From Burkholderiales bacterium (GTDB lineage: Bacteria > Pseudomonadota > Gammaproteobacteria > Burkholderiales > JABEVD01), in assembly GCA_019753155.1 (NCBI GenBank), contig JAIELG010000041.1, positions 1-52,163 on the forward strand: a stretch of 52,163 nt of DNA, read 5' to 3'. Position 1 is the stretch's first letter. Every line of letters begins with the position of its first letter. Made by a program: the position numbers and the translations under genes. Shown piece after piece: positions 43,064 through 51,974 of the stretch. The notes under the pieces were generated by a model. That model saw only the letters and a list, made by a program, of their open reading frames with translations. It had not been told where the DNA came from and ran no database searches.

Positions 43064-43800
43064 GCCTTTCCGTCATCATCATTGCGAAAAACGAAGCCAA
43101 ATCCATAGGAAAATGCCTGGAATCGGTTTCCTGGGCAGACGAAATCGTCGTGATCGATTCCGGAAGTACCGACGAAACGGTGAAAATCTGCGAGTCGTTC
43201 GGCGCAAAAATTCAGGTCACGGACTGGCCCGGTTTCGGCCCCCAGAAAAACCGGGCACTCGATCTTGCAACGGGAGTCTGGATCCTGTCACTGGATGCCG
43301 ACGAAATCGTCACGCCCGAATTGAAAAATGAAATCCTCGGCGCCATTTCGGGCGCAAACGCACAGGCCTACAGTTTCCCCAGGTCTTCCAGTTATTGCGG
43401 ACGCTTCATGCGTCATGGCGGCTGGTGGCCGGATCGCGTCACCCGTCTTTTCAGGAAGAATTCCGCCCGATTCAGCGACGATCTGGTTCACGAAAAGCTG
43501 ATCGTGGACGGAAAAACCGGGGTGCTTTCCTCCCCCCTGATTCATATCGCCTTCAGCGACCTGGAAGAGGTTTTGCAGAAAATAGACCGTTATTCCACGG
43601 CCGGAGCGATCATGATGGCGAAAAAAAACAAGAAAGCCTCGCTCGCAGACGCGATTTTTAAAGGCATGTGGGCCTTCTTTCGAACCTATGTCCTGAGAGG
43701 CGGCTTTCTCGACGGAAAAGAAGGCTTCATGCTCGCCATATCCAACGCGGAAGGGACTTATTACCGCTACCTGAAGCTCATGCTCATGTCTGGAAAATAA
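43060..43800 (+). CDS. LPS core glycosyltransferase, WaaE/LgtF-like (GT2)
   Basis: 246 residues from the ATG at 43060. It has LSVIIIAKNEAKSIGKCL, VVIDSGSTDET, the LSLDADEIV metal motif and PRSSSYCGRFMRHGGWWPDRV. This pattern matches LgtF/WaaE-type enzymes that add beta-1,4-glucose to heptose I of the LPS core. It is coupled to the ligase gene by ATGA and to the next gene by one base. Confidence 0.87.
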   Translation: MSLSVIIIAKNEAKSIGKCLESVSWADEIVVIDSGSTDETVKICESFGAKIQVTDWPGFGPQKNRALDLATGVWILSLDADEIVTPELKNEILGAISGANAQAYSFPRSSSYCGRFMRHGGWWPDRVTRLFRKNSARFSDDLVHEKLIVDGKTGVLSSPLIHIAFSDLEEVLQKIDRYSTAGAIMMAKKNKKASLADAIFKGMWAFFRTYVLRGGFLDGKEGFMLAISNAEGTYYRYLKLMLMSGK

Positions 43801-44609
43801 TGCGCATCGCGGTGATCGTCACGACCTACAACAGAATCGATGCGCTCCGCGCAGTGCTGGAAGGGTATCTTGCGCAGAGCGACGGGAATTTCGAAATGAT
43901 CGTCGCGGACGATGGCTCGACGATGGCGACAAAAGAACTTATAGAACAATATCAGGCGAAGTCTCCTTTTCCGATCAAACATGTCTGGCAGGAAGACCTG
44001 GGCTTTCGAGCATCCAGTATAAGGAACAGGGCGATCGCAGCTACAGATTCCCCATACCTCATATTCACCGACGGAGACTGCATCCCTTCCAGGAATTTCG
44101 TCGCAAGCCACAGAAAGCTTCTGGAATCCGGATGCTTCCTTTCAGGAAACAGGATATTGCTGAACGAATCCTTCACCATGAAGGTATTGAAGGAAAAAGT
44201 TCCCGTGCATGAATGGAGCCTGTCGCATTGGCTCCTTGCCCGCGTCAAGGGACAAATCAACCGCGTCCTGCCGCTCATCCGGCTCCCCGGCATCCGGCGC
44301 AAAAATGCGCCCGACAGATGGGAAGGCGTAAAAACCTGCAACCTTTCAGCCTGGCGAGATGACCTCTGTAAAATCAACGGACTGGATGAATCCTATGCCG
44401 GGTGGGGACTTGAAGATTCGGACCTTGTGATCCGTCTGTTGAGATCGGGCGTCAAACACAAGAGCGCGAGATTTTCCGCCCTCGTATTCCATCTCTGGCA
44501 CCCCGAGAACGACAGATCCCGCCTTGCCGAGAACAATCGGATGCTTTCCGGATTGATGGCTTCCGATTCCGTCCGCGCAAAAGTCGGGCTGGATCAGTAC
44601 CTGTCATGA
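43800..44609 (+). CDS. Family 2 glycosyltransferase with galactosyltransferase-like C-terminal domain
   Basis: 269 residues. The ATG at 43800 overlaps the last stop base of the previous gene. GT-A motifs: AVIVTTYNRIDALRAVL, VADDGST and TDGDCIPSRNF. A later WGLEDSDLVIRLL segment is the GT7/WaaV-like acceptor motif of chondroitin-type and LPS-core transferases. Likely builds the outer LPS core. Confidence 0.85.
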   Translation: MRIAVIVTTYNRIDALRAVLEGYLAQSDGNFEMIVADDGSTMATKELIEQYQAKSPFPIKHVWQEDLGFRASSIRNRAIAATDSPYLIFTDGDCIPSRNFVASHRKLLESGCFLSGNRILLNESFTMKVLKEKVPVHEWSLSHWLLARVKGQINRVLPLIRLPGIRRKNAPDRWEGVKTCNLSAWRDDLCKINGLDESYAGWGLEDSDLVIRLLRSGVKHKSARFSALVFHLWHPENDRSRLAENNRMLSGLMASDSVRAKVGLDQYLS

Positions 44610-45640
44610 AGATCGCTCATGTCGTAAGGCGCTACGGGGCCGTCGGAGGCATGGAAAAATATGTCCTGGAACTCACGCGCGAACTCGCAAAGCGAGGACA
44701 CGAAATTACCGTCGTATGCGAAAAAAAAATATGCGAGGATTTCGCCGGGATCGAAACACACGAAATGGGGTCGATCAGGCAGAGGCCGCGCTGGCTCTCC
44801 CTCCTGAGATTTTCGAACAGGGTGACCGACTTTTTCGAAAATTACCCGAAAGACAATCTCATCATCCACAGCCATGAGCGGCTCGGCATCCACGACATCA
44901 CGACATTCCACGGCCCGCCCTTCGCCACGATCCGCGAAAAACCCTTGTGGAAGCGCCTGTCCCTGCGCATTCGGATGCAACTCTGGCTGGAAAGAAGGGA
45001 GCTCCTGTCCCCTTCAGTCAAGGCCGTCGTGCCCAATTCGCCCCTCATCAAGAAATTGCTCGAGCAATACTATCCCGATGCCACGCTCCTCGCCCCCATT
45101 CCTCCTGGAGTCGATCCCGTGATTCCCGGAATGCCGCGCGAAGTTCCGGCGCAAGGCGGGGTGATCGGCTTCGTGGGACGCGAATGGAAAAGAAAGGGAC
45201 TCGACATGGCGCTCGCAATCGCCCGCAAATTGCGGGAAAAGCGTCCCGAACTGAAAATGCTGATCATCGGCCCCGACCCTGAAGACATCAGGCCGGCATC
45301 AAGCTTGGACTATTGCATCTGTCCTGGCTGGAAAAACCATCCGGACTTTTCCAGCATGGATATGCTCCTGCACCCCGCAAAGGCCGAACCTTACGGGATG
45401 GTCATTGCCGAGGCCCTGTCGTCAGGAGTTCCCGTCGTGATTTCGGACAGATGCGGCTTCGCCCCCTACCTCCCGAAGGATTCCGGAGAAATCCTGAACC
45501 TCGAACAGGATGTGACATTCTGGGCCGAGGCATGCGACAGGCAGCTCTCGAGAACCAGTCCACCGGAACCCTTCAGGAGAAGCTGGGAGGATGTGGCGAA
45601 AGATTACGAAAAAATTTACCTCGAAATGGAAAAACCATGA
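44606..45640 (+). CDS. LPS core family 4 glycosyltransferase
   Basis: 344 residues. GT-B opening with IAHVVRRYGAVGGMEKYVLEL and HSHERLGIHDITTFHGPP, then IGFVGREWKRKGLDMALAI and the donor motif HPAKAEPYGMVIAEAL. It resembles WaaG-like enzymes that add glucose or GlcNAc to the heptose core. Coupled by overlap to the gene before and after it. Confidence 0.85.
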   Translation: MKIAHVVRRYGAVGGMEKYVLELTRELAKRGHEITVVCEKKICEDFAGIETHEMGSIRQRPRWLSLLRFSNRVTDFFENYPKDNLIIHSHERLGIHDITTFHGPPFATIREKPLWKRLSLRIRMQLWLERRELLSPSVKAVVPNSPLIKKLLEQYYPDATLLAPIPPGVDPVIPGMPREVPAQGGVIGFVGREWKRKGLDMALAIARKLREKRPELKMLIIGPDPEDIRPASSLDYCICPGWKNHPDFSSMDMLLHPAKAEPYGMVIAEALSSGVPVVISDRCGFAPYLPKDSGEILNLEQDVTFWAEACDRQLSRTSPPEPFRRSWEDVAKDYEKIYLEMEKP

Positions 45641-46782
45641 AGCAATTCTTCGCCCCTTGCCCGAGAGGGCTGGAAACCGTGCTTTGCGATGAACTCCGTG
45701 CAATCGGTGCGAACGACGCCGTAATTTTCGACGGCGGAGCAAGCTTCCGGGGAAATCTGGAAATTGCCTACAGGGTAAATCTGGAAAGCCGCATTGCAAG
45801 CCGCATCCTCTTGAAAATCCTGGAATGCGGCTATGAAAACGAAAACGACCTTTACAGGGAAACAGCCTCCCTGCCTTGGGATGCCTGGTTTTCCCCGGAC
45901 CTGACGATCAAGGTCGCCCTGACCGCGACAAAAAGCCGCCTGAACAGCCTCGATTTCGCCACGCTCAGGATCAAGGATGCACTCTGCGACAAATTCAGGC
46001 AATCCCATGGAAAGCGCCCCAGCGTGGATACGGTGAATCCCGATATCCGCATCCATGCCCATTTGACCTCAGACAGGTTTTCGCTTTACATCGACACTTC
46101 GGGAGATGCGCTGTTCAAGAGGGGATTGCGGCAGTCCGCAGGGGATGCGCCGCTCAGGGAAAACCTCGCGGCGGGAATATTGCACCTTTCCGGATGGAAG
46201 CCTGGAATCCCGCTGCTGGACCCGATGTGCGGAAGCGGGACATTCCTCATGGAAGCCGCCCAGATGGCGCTTTCGATCGCGCCTGGATCGGGTAGAAGCT
46301 TCGCTTTCGAGAAGCTGGCCAATTTCGACAGGCAGAAATGGGAAGCCATCCGCAATCAGAGTCTGGAAAAACGCAAACCCGTGGAGGTGCTCAAGATATT
46401 CGGCAGCGACATACTCGGGCGCGCGATCGAGACGGCGCGAAAGAACCTCATCGAGGCTGGCCTCGAAAAAACAGTGGAACTCAAGCAGGCCAATTTCCTC
46501 GAGATGTCCGCGCCGATGCCGAACGGGATCATCGTCACGAACCCCCCTTATGGCGTGAGGATGGGAGAAGGCGATGAACTCGCGGCGCTTTATCCCCGGA
46601 TTGGAGATGCGCTCAAGAAAAAATTCTCGGGCTGGAATGCCTATTTCTTCACGGCGGACATGAGACTGCCCAAGCTGATCAGGCTCAGCACCTCGCGCCG
46701 CATCCCCCTCTATAACGGGGCGCTGGAATGCAGGCTGTTCGAATACAGGATGGTGGAAGGGGGGAACCGCAAAGTCAGGTAA
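45637..46782 (+). CDS. THUMP-domain RNA guanine-N2 methyltransferase (RlmL N-half/YpsC-like)
   Basis: 381 residues from the ATG at 45637, which overlaps the preceding glycosyltransferase by ATGA. An N-terminal ferredoxin-like and THUMP part opens KQFFAPCPRGLETVLCDEL. The SAM-binding motif is PLLDPMCGSGTFLMEAA near 190, and the catalytic motif is VTNPPYGVRMGEG near 305. It corresponds to the RlmL half of RlmKL, which makes m2G2445 in 23S rRNA. Coupling to LPS core genes is unusual in function but may be only positional. The 3' end overlaps the convergent pilU by eight bases. Confidence 0.9.
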   Translation: MKQFFAPCPRGLETVLCDELRAIGANDAVIFDGGASFRGNLEIAYRVNLESRIASRILLKILECGYENENDLYRETASLPWDAWFSPDLTIKVALTATKSRLNSLDFATLRIKDALCDKFRQSHGKRPSVDTVNPDIRIHAHLTSDRFSLYIDTSGDALFKRGLRQSAGDAPLRENLAAGILHLSGWKPGIPLLDPMCGSGTFLMEAAQMALSIAPGSGRSFAFEKLANFDRQKWEAIRNQSLEKRKPVEVLKIFGSDILGRAIETARKNLIEAGLEKTVELKQANFLEMSAPMPNGIIVTNPPYGVRMGEGDELAALYPRIGDALKKKFSGWNAYFFTADMRLPKLIRLSTSRRIPLYNGALECRLFEYRMVEGGNRKVR

Positions 46783-47914
46783 TCTTGAGGTGATCTATTC
46801 CCGACATTAGGTCATGGTCTTTCGACTCGGAGCTGTAGAGTTTGATCTGAAGGCGGAGATCGTTCACCGAGTCGGCATTCCTGAGTGCATCTTCGTAACT
46901 GATGCTGCCATTCTCGTACAGGTCGAAAAGTGCCTGGTCGAAAGTCTGCATGCCAATCTCCCTTGATTTTGCCATGATCTCCTTTATTTCATGAACATCT
47001 CCCTTGAATATCAGGTCCGATATGAGCGGGGAATTGAGCATGACCTCGATCGCAGCCATCCGCCCCTTTCCCTCTTTCTTGGGAACCAAACGCTGCGCGA
47101 TGAGCGCCTTGAGATTCAGGGAAAGGTCCATGAGCAGCTGTGTCCTGCGCTCTTCCGGGAAAAAATTGATGATGCGGTCGAGCGCCTGGTTCGAGCTGTT
47201 TGCATGCAGCGTCCCCATGCAAAGATGCCCGGTTTCCGCGAAAGCGATGGCATGATCCATGGTTTCCCTCTCCCTGATTTCGCCGATCAGGATGACATCA
47301 GGCGCCTGCCTGAGCGTGTTTTTGAGTGCGGCCTCCCAGGAGTCGGTATCCACCCCGACTTCTCGCTGGGTTATGATGCATTTTTTGTGTTCATGCACGA
47401 ATTCGACCGGATCCTCGATCGTGATGATATGCCCCTGGCTGTTTTCATTGCGATGGCCGATCATGGCGGCAAGCGAAGTGGATTTTCCGGAACCCGTCCC
47501 TCCCACGAAAATCACGAGCCCCCTCTTGCTCATGGCCACTTCCTTGAGTATGGGAGGAAGCATCAGGTCGTCGAATTTCGGAATTTCAGTATTGATCAGG
47601 CGCAGAACCAGTCCAACCTGCTGCTGCTGGACGAAGGCATTGACGCGAAAGCGCCCTATTCCCGGCGGGTTGATTGCGAAATTGACCTCCTTGCTCGCTT
47701 CGAACTCCATGGCCTGCTTGTCGTTCATGATGCTGCGGGCAAGTTCCTTGGTATGCTGCGGGGTCAATGCCTGATTGGAAATGGGCGTCACCTTCCCATC
47801 GATCTTCAAGGCAGGAGGGAAGCCTGCCGTGATGAAGAGATCCGATGCCTTCCTGCTGATCATCAATTTGAGCAGGTCGTGTATGAACTTGTTTGTTGTC
47901 TGATTTCGATCCAT
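46775..47914 (-). CDS. pilU: Type IV pilus retraction-associated ATPase PilU
   Basis: 379 residues. Secretion ATPase with Walker A GGTGSGKST, the AspBox TIEDPVEFVHEHKK, Walker B DVILIGEIRE and the His box GHLCMGTLHAN. Its C-terminal extension past the normal PilT end (SSESKDHDLMSG) is typical of PilU. PilU works with PilT to retract type IV pili under load. It starts two bases after pilT stops. Confidence 0.95.
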   Translation of the reverse strand: MDRNQTTNKFIHDLLKLMISRKASDLFITAGFPPALKIDGKVTPISNQALTPQHTKELARSIMNDKQAMEFEASKEVNFAINPPGIGRFRVNAFVQQQQVGLVLRLINTEIPKFDDLMLPPILKEVAMSKRGLVIFVGGTGSGKSTSLAAMIGHRNENSQGHIITIEDPVEFVHEHKKCIITQREVGVDTDSWEAALKNTLRQAPDVILIGEIRERETMDHAIAFAETGHLCMGTLHANSSNQALDRIINFFPEERRTQLLMDLSLNLKALIAQRLVPKKEGKGRMAAIEVMLNSPLISDLIFKGDVHEIKEIMAKSREIGMQTFDQALFDLYENGSISYEDALRNADSVNDLRLQIKLYSSESKDHDLMSGIDHLKIT

Positions 47915-47916
47915 TT

Positions 47917-48960
47917 TCAGTTCGGAAACATGTCCTTGTTGACTGCCTTGGCTCTTGCCTCGGCGGAATAGACGACATTGCGCCTGACGAGATCCAGGAG
48001 GTTCTGGTCCAGAGTCTGCATGCCTATACTCTGCCCGGTCTGGATGGAAGAATACATCTGAGCAACCTTGTTTTCACGTATCAAATTCCTGATGGCAGGC
48101 GTTCCTATCATGATTTCATGGGCTGCGACCCGCCCGCTGCCGTCCTTCTTCTTCAGCAGGGACTGGGAAATGACCGCTCGCAGACTTTCGGAGAGCATGG
48201 CCCGCACCATATCCTTCTCGGCCGCAGGAAAAACGTCGATCACCCTGTCTATCGTTTTCGCAGCCGAACTCGTATGCAGCGTACCGAAAACAAGGTGTCC
48301 GGTTTCCGCGGCGGTCATCGCCAGCCTGATGGTTTCAAGGTCGCGCAGCTCCCCCACCAGGATGATGTCCGGATCCTCCCTCAGGGCTGAACGAAGCGCA
48401 TTGGCGAAGCTCAAGGTATGGGGACCGACCTCCCTCTGGTTGATCAGGCATTTCTTGCTTTCATGCACGAATTCGATCGGATCTTCGACCGTCAGGATAT
48501 GGCCGTATTCGTTTTCGTTGATATGGTCTATCATCGCCGCGAGCGTCGTCGATTTTCCGGAACCCGTGGGGCCCGTCACCAGGACGACGCCCCTGGGCTG
48601 GTTCGCGATTTCCTTGAATATGGCAGGCGCTTTCAGGTCTTCCAGGGTCAACACTTTTGAGGGAATAGTCCGCATCACCGCAGCCGCGCCCCTGTTCTGC
48701 ACGAAAGCGTTCACCCTGAAGCGTGCAAGTCCCGGGAGTTCGAATGAAAAATCGCATTCGAGATTTTCCTCGTAATACTTGCGCTGGGAATCGTTCATGA
48801 TGTCATAGACCATGCCATGCACATCCTTCTGCTCCAGCGCAGGCAAATTGATCCGCCTGATATCGCCATTCACGCGAATCATGGGAGGGAGTCCCGCCGA
48901 AAGATGCAGATCGGAAGCATTGCTCTTGACAACGAATGCCAGTAGTTCCGAAATATCCAT
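47917..48960 (-). CDS. pilT: Type IV pilus retraction ATPase PilT
   Basis: 347 residues from the ATG at 48960-48958 (MDISELLAFVVK), preferred over an upstream in-frame start because it gives the family N terminus. It has Walker A GPTGSGKST, the Asp box TVEDPIEFVHESKK, Walker B DIILVGELRD and the His box GHLVFGTLHTSSA. PilT powers pilus retraction and so twitching and DNA uptake. It is divergent from yggS, as in many Proteobacteria. Confidence 0.97.
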   Translation of the reverse strand: MDISELLAFVVKSNASDLHLSAGLPPMIRVNGDIRRINLPALEQKDVHGMVYDIMNDSQRKYYEENLECDFSFELPGLARFRVNAFVQNRGAAAVMRTIPSKVLTLEDLKAPAIFKEIANQPRGVVLVTGPTGSGKSTTLAAMIDHINENEYGHILTVEDPIEFVHESKKCLINQREVGPHTLSFANALRSALREDPDIILVGELRDLETIRLAMTAAETGHLVFGTLHTSSAAKTIDRVIDVFPAAEKDMVRAMLSESLRAVISQSLLKKKDGSGRVAAHEIMIGTPAIRNLIRENKVAQMYSSIQTGQSIGMQTLDQNLLDLVRRNVVYSAEARAKAVNKDMFPN

Positions 48961-49034
48961 TATAATTCCATAAGTGTTGACGAGGCGCCCCGACAAACCC
49001 GGCCATTGTATGGGCGAAATCTTACGACCAAATT

Positions 49035-49700
49035 ATGGCAACAATCGCATCAGGCTTGCAAGCTGTCAAGCAGCAAATTGAAAAAACCGCCGAAGGCCCG
49101 GTCGCATTGCTCGCGGTGAGCAAGACGTGGCCTGCCGAAGCGGTTAGGGAAGCGCATCGCGCCGGACAGAAGGCTTTCGGGGAAAGCTATGTCCAGGAAG
49201 CGCTCGAAAAAATGAAGGCGCTTTCCGATCTCGATCTGGAATGGCATTTCATCGGCCCGATTCAAAGCAACAAGACCGGGCTCATCGCCGAGAATTTCGA
49301 TTGGGTGCATGGTGTGGACAGGGAAAGGATCGCGCTCAGGCTTTCTCGAGCAAGACCTGAAAGCATGCCCCCATTGCAGGTTTGCATACAGGTGAATGTC
49401 AGCGGAGAAGCGTCGAAAAGCGGCATAGAACCCGAAAAAGTGTTGTCCCTTGCAAACTATATAAGCGGCCTTGCGCGATTGAAGCTGAGGGGGCTAATGG
49501 CGATTCCGGAACCCACGAACGACCCCAGGCTGCAGCGGGCGCGCTTCGCAGAAGTCAGGCTCCTGAAGGAGATGCTCTCGGAAAGCGGATTCGATCTCGA
49601 TACCCTTTCCATGGGCATGTCGGGAGATTTCGAAAGCGCAATCCTCGAGGGGGCGACGATCATCAGGATAGGATCGGCCATTTTTGGAACCAGAATATGA
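49035..49700 (+). CDS. yggS: PLP homeostasis protein, YggS family
   Basis: 221 residues. The PLP-binding lysine lies in LAVSKTWPAEAV, and FIGPIQSNKT and SMGMSGDFESAI are family signatures. YggS proteins carry PLP and keep its level balanced; they do not catalyse a known reaction. It overlaps proC by four bases. The yggS-proC-yggT-yggU order is widely conserved next to pilT. Confidence 0.96.
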   Translation: MATIASGLQAVKQQIEKTAEGPVALLAVSKTWPAEAVREAHRAGQKAFGESYVQEALEKMKALSDLDLEWHFIGPIQSNKTGLIAENFDWVHGVDRERIALRLSRARPESMPPLQVCIQVNVSGEASKSGIEPEKVLSLANYISGLARLKLRGLMAIPEPTNDPRLQRARFAEVRLLKEMLSESGFDLDTLSMGMSGDFESAILEGATIIRIGSAIFGTRI

Positions 49701-50515
49701 AAATATCGTTCATCGGCGGCGGAAACATGGGCTGCGCACTCATCTCGGGATTACTGAAAAATGGGGCGAAAGCGGCAAATATTCATGTCGTGGAACCCGA
49801 TCCGGAAAAAAGATCCCATATCGAAAGCGAATACAAGGTGCGGACCTTCGGGGATATGAGTCCTGAATCCGTATATTGCGACGCGATACTTCTCGCCGTC
49901 AAACCCCAGCAGCTTTCGGTTGTGGCATCGAGGCTGGCCCCGATGCTGACCGATCAACTCGTCATTTCGATCGCGGCAGGGGTGCTCTCGAACGATCTTT
50001 CGAAATGGCTGAATAGCTATGGCAGGATTGTGCGCGTCATGCCCAATACCCCGGCACAGGTATCGATGGGCGTTTCTGCGCTTTATGCCCTGCCCCAGGT
50101 CGATTCGAGCGGAAGGGCGATTGCCGCAAACATACTTTCATCCGTGGGTTCGACCGTATGGCTGGAGCAGGAGGATAAAATGGATGCATTCACTGCGCTC
50201 TGCGGCAGCGGGCCGGCCTATGTGTTCTATTTCCTGGAAGCCATGATCGAGGCTGCGATTGAAATGGGATTCGAGCGCAATGATGCGAAAACCATGGTTC
50301 TCGATACATTTTCAGGCTCGATCAGGCTGGCTTCCGAAAGCGCGGACGAAGCGAAGATTCTGCGCGAGAAAGTCACTTCGAAAGGCGGAACGACCGAGCG
50401 CGCCATCCTGTCAATGGAAATACATGGGGTGAAGCAGCATATCGTGCAAGCGATTTTCGCGGCAAGGGACCGATCCCGCGAAATGGGAATCGAACTGGGT
50501 AAAACAGCATGTTGA
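49697..50515 (+). CDS. proC: Pyrroline-5-carboxylate reductase
   Basis: 272 residues from the ATG at 49697, which overlaps the yggS stop. NAD(P)-binding loop SFIGGGNMGCALISGLL at 4-20, VRVMPNTPAQV near 115 and the C-terminal motif SGSGPAYVFYFLEAM region (here LCGSGPAY) and TSKGGTTERAI. ProC reduces pyrroline-5-carboxylate to proline, the last step of the pathway. Longer upstream frames overlap yggS and are shadows. Confidence 0.96.
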   Translation: MKISFIGGGNMGCALISGLLKNGAKAANIHVVEPDPEKRSHIESEYKVRTFGDMSPESVYCDAILLAVKPQQLSVVASRLAPMLTDQLVISIAAGVLSNDLSKWLNSYGRIVRVMPNTPAQVSMGVSALYALPQVDSSGRAIAANILSSVGSTVWLEQEDKMDAFTALCGSGPAYVFYFLEAMIEAAIEMGFERNDAKTMVLDTFSGSIRLASESADEAKILREKVTSKGGTTERAILSMEIHGVKQHIVQAIFAARDRSREMGIELGKTAC

Positions 50516-51084
50516 ATCAGGGCGCGCTCTTCCTGCTCGATACGGTGTTCGGACTCTTCATCATCGCCCTTTTGCTGCGCTTCTACCTGCAACTGATGCG
50601 CATCCCCTACAGGAATCCACTCTCCCCATTCCTGATCGCGCTCACCGACTTCCTGGTGCGACCCGCAAGGCGCATCATCCCCGGCCTTTGGGGGCTGGAT
50701 CTTGCCACACTCCTGCTCGCCTGGGTGATCGAGCTTTTCGTGCTATCGACAACCCTCTGGCTGAACGGCATGGCGCCACACCCCTTTACCCCGGGCACGG
50801 TCATGGTTCTTTGCCTGCTTGGCACAACGGGCCTTTTGAAGCAGAGCATGCACATTTTCATGCTCATCCTGGTCATTCAGGCTGTTTTGAGTTGGGTGAA
50901 CCCCTATACCCCGATTTTTCAGGTTCTGAACAGCCTGTCCAGGCCCTTTTTGATCTTTTTCCAGAAAAGAATTCCGACCGTTGGAAACGTGGATCTTTCT
51001 CCGTTCATTGTCCTCATCGTTTTCCAGCTTATCCTGACGATTCCACTGACATGGATCGAATCCATCCTGTACGGGATGCTCTGA
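50509..51084 (+). CDS. yggT: YggT family membrane protein
   Basis: 191 residues with two YGGT repeats, each with two hydrophobic helices: the first around residues 8-80, the second around 105-185, with FYLQLMRIPYRNPLSPF and AVLSWVNPYTPIFQVL as the repeat marks. The family is linked to osmotic or envelope functions but is not biochemically defined. It starts seven bases inside the end of proC. Confidence 0.93.
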   Translation: MLNQGALFLLDTVFGLFIIALLLRFYLQLMRIPYRNPLSPFLIALTDFLVRPARRIIPGLWGLDLATLLLAWVIELFVLSTTLWLNGMAPHPFTPGTVMVLCLLGTTGLLKQSMHIFMLILVIQAVLSWVNPYTPIFQVLNSLSRPFLIFFQKRIPTVGNVDLSPFIVLIVFQLILTIPLTWIESILYGML

Positions 51085-51085
51085 C

Positions 51086-51367
51086 ATGTCCTGGTTCCGG
51101 CAGGAAGGGGAAAGTCTGACATTGACCCTGCACATCCAGCCCGGAGCAAAAAAAACCGAGATCGCAGGACTCCATGGGGATGCCCTCAAGATCAGGCTGG
51201 CCGCCCCACCGGTCGAAGGCCAGGCAAACTCCAGGCTTATCGCCTATCTTGCCGAAAAGTTCGGCGTGCCGCAACGCAACGTCATATTGAAGCACGGCGA
51301 AACTTCCCGCCGGAAAGTGCTCGTCATAACCGGGTCGAGCGTTGCCCCTGGGTCTTTGCTTGCATGA
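51086..51367 (+). CDS. yggU: YggU family protein (DUF167)
   Basis: 93 residues, a short alpha-beta protein with LHIQPGAKKTEIAGLHGDALKIRL and PPVEGQANSRLIAYLAEKF, the DUF167 signature. Function unknown. It follows yggT after one base and ends nine bases before the convergent outer-membrane protein gene. Confidence 0.92.
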   Translation: MSWFRQEGESLTLTLHIQPGAKKTEIAGLHGDALKIRLAAPPVEGQANSRLIAYLAEKFGVPQRNVILKHGETSRRKVLVITGSSVAPGSLLA

Positions 51368-51376
51368 ACTTTCGAA

Positions 51377-51931
51377 TCAGAACCTGTACACTGCACCAAG
51401 CGACCAGATATTGATGTTCCGGCTGAGCGTGGCATTGGCGGACGTAATGGCGTTCGAACCGAAACGGTCCCATCCGAAACGCACCCCGAGCGCGGGAGTC
51501 ACCGCGTACTGCACCCCAAGACCGTAAGTTGCCGCAGTGCGCGAAGTACTGCGACTTCCGGAGGCGACGGAAGTCTGATTGTTCTTGGCCCTGGCAACGC
51601 CCAGCTTCGCATAGAGCGAAAAACTATCGGACAATGGAAGCGCAGCAACAGCCGCCAAAGAAAAGGCGTCGGTTTTATTGGAGTATGCTGAACCGCTCGT
51701 TGCGCCGATTCCGGAATACTTGCCAAGCCCGGTGTATTGAGCTTCCAAAGCCCAGTTGCGGTCGAACTGATAGCCCGCCATGACACCGAACACGGTGTCC
51801 GTCGATTTGGTCACCACTCCGGAAGCGCTGGTCTTCGAGCGCCCCACGTCAGCCCCGATGTAAAAACCGCTGTCATCGGCAAACGCGGATGTGCAGACCA
51901 CTGCAAGGATTGCTCCTATTGCTTTATTCAT
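51377..51931 (-). CDS. Outer-membrane beta-barrel protein, OmpA/OmpW-like
   Basis: 184 residues from the ATG at 51931, chosen because a GGAGGGAGAT ribosome site sits directly before it and because the signal peptide (KAIGAILAVVCTSAFA) then starts properly. After cleavage near residue 18 the mature part consists of alternating hydrophobic strands and ends in VYRF, the aromatic C-terminal signal for BAM insertion. Strands such as GFYIGADVGRSK, FGVMAGYQFDRNWALEAQY and LYAKLGVARAK fit an eight-strand barrel. Its role may be adhesion or a small pore. Confidence 0.9.
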   Translation of the reverse strand: MNKAIGAILAVVCTSAFADDSGFYIGADVGRSKTSASGVVTKSTDTVFGVMAGYQFDRNWALEAQYTGLGKYSGIGATSGSAYSNKTDAFSLAAVAALPLSDSFSLYAKLGVARAKNNQTSVASGSRSTSRTAATYGLGVQYAVTPALGVRFGWDRFGSNAITSANATLSRNINIWSLGAVYRF

Positions 51932-51958
51932 ATCTCCCTCCATCAGGTGCAGAAGTAT

Positions 51959-51974
51959 GTAACAATAAGTAACA
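51959..51974. promoter_or_regulatory. Paired GTAACA repeats before the outer-membrane protein gene
   Basis: GTAACA occurs at 51959-51964 and 51969-51974, spaced ten bases (one helical turn); read toward the gene on the minus strand they are TGTTAC twice. They lie 28 to 43 bases before the ATG. The same hexamer forms the palindrome before the small lipoprotein gene at 5389. The site is a candidate for the same regulator. Confidence 0.3.
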
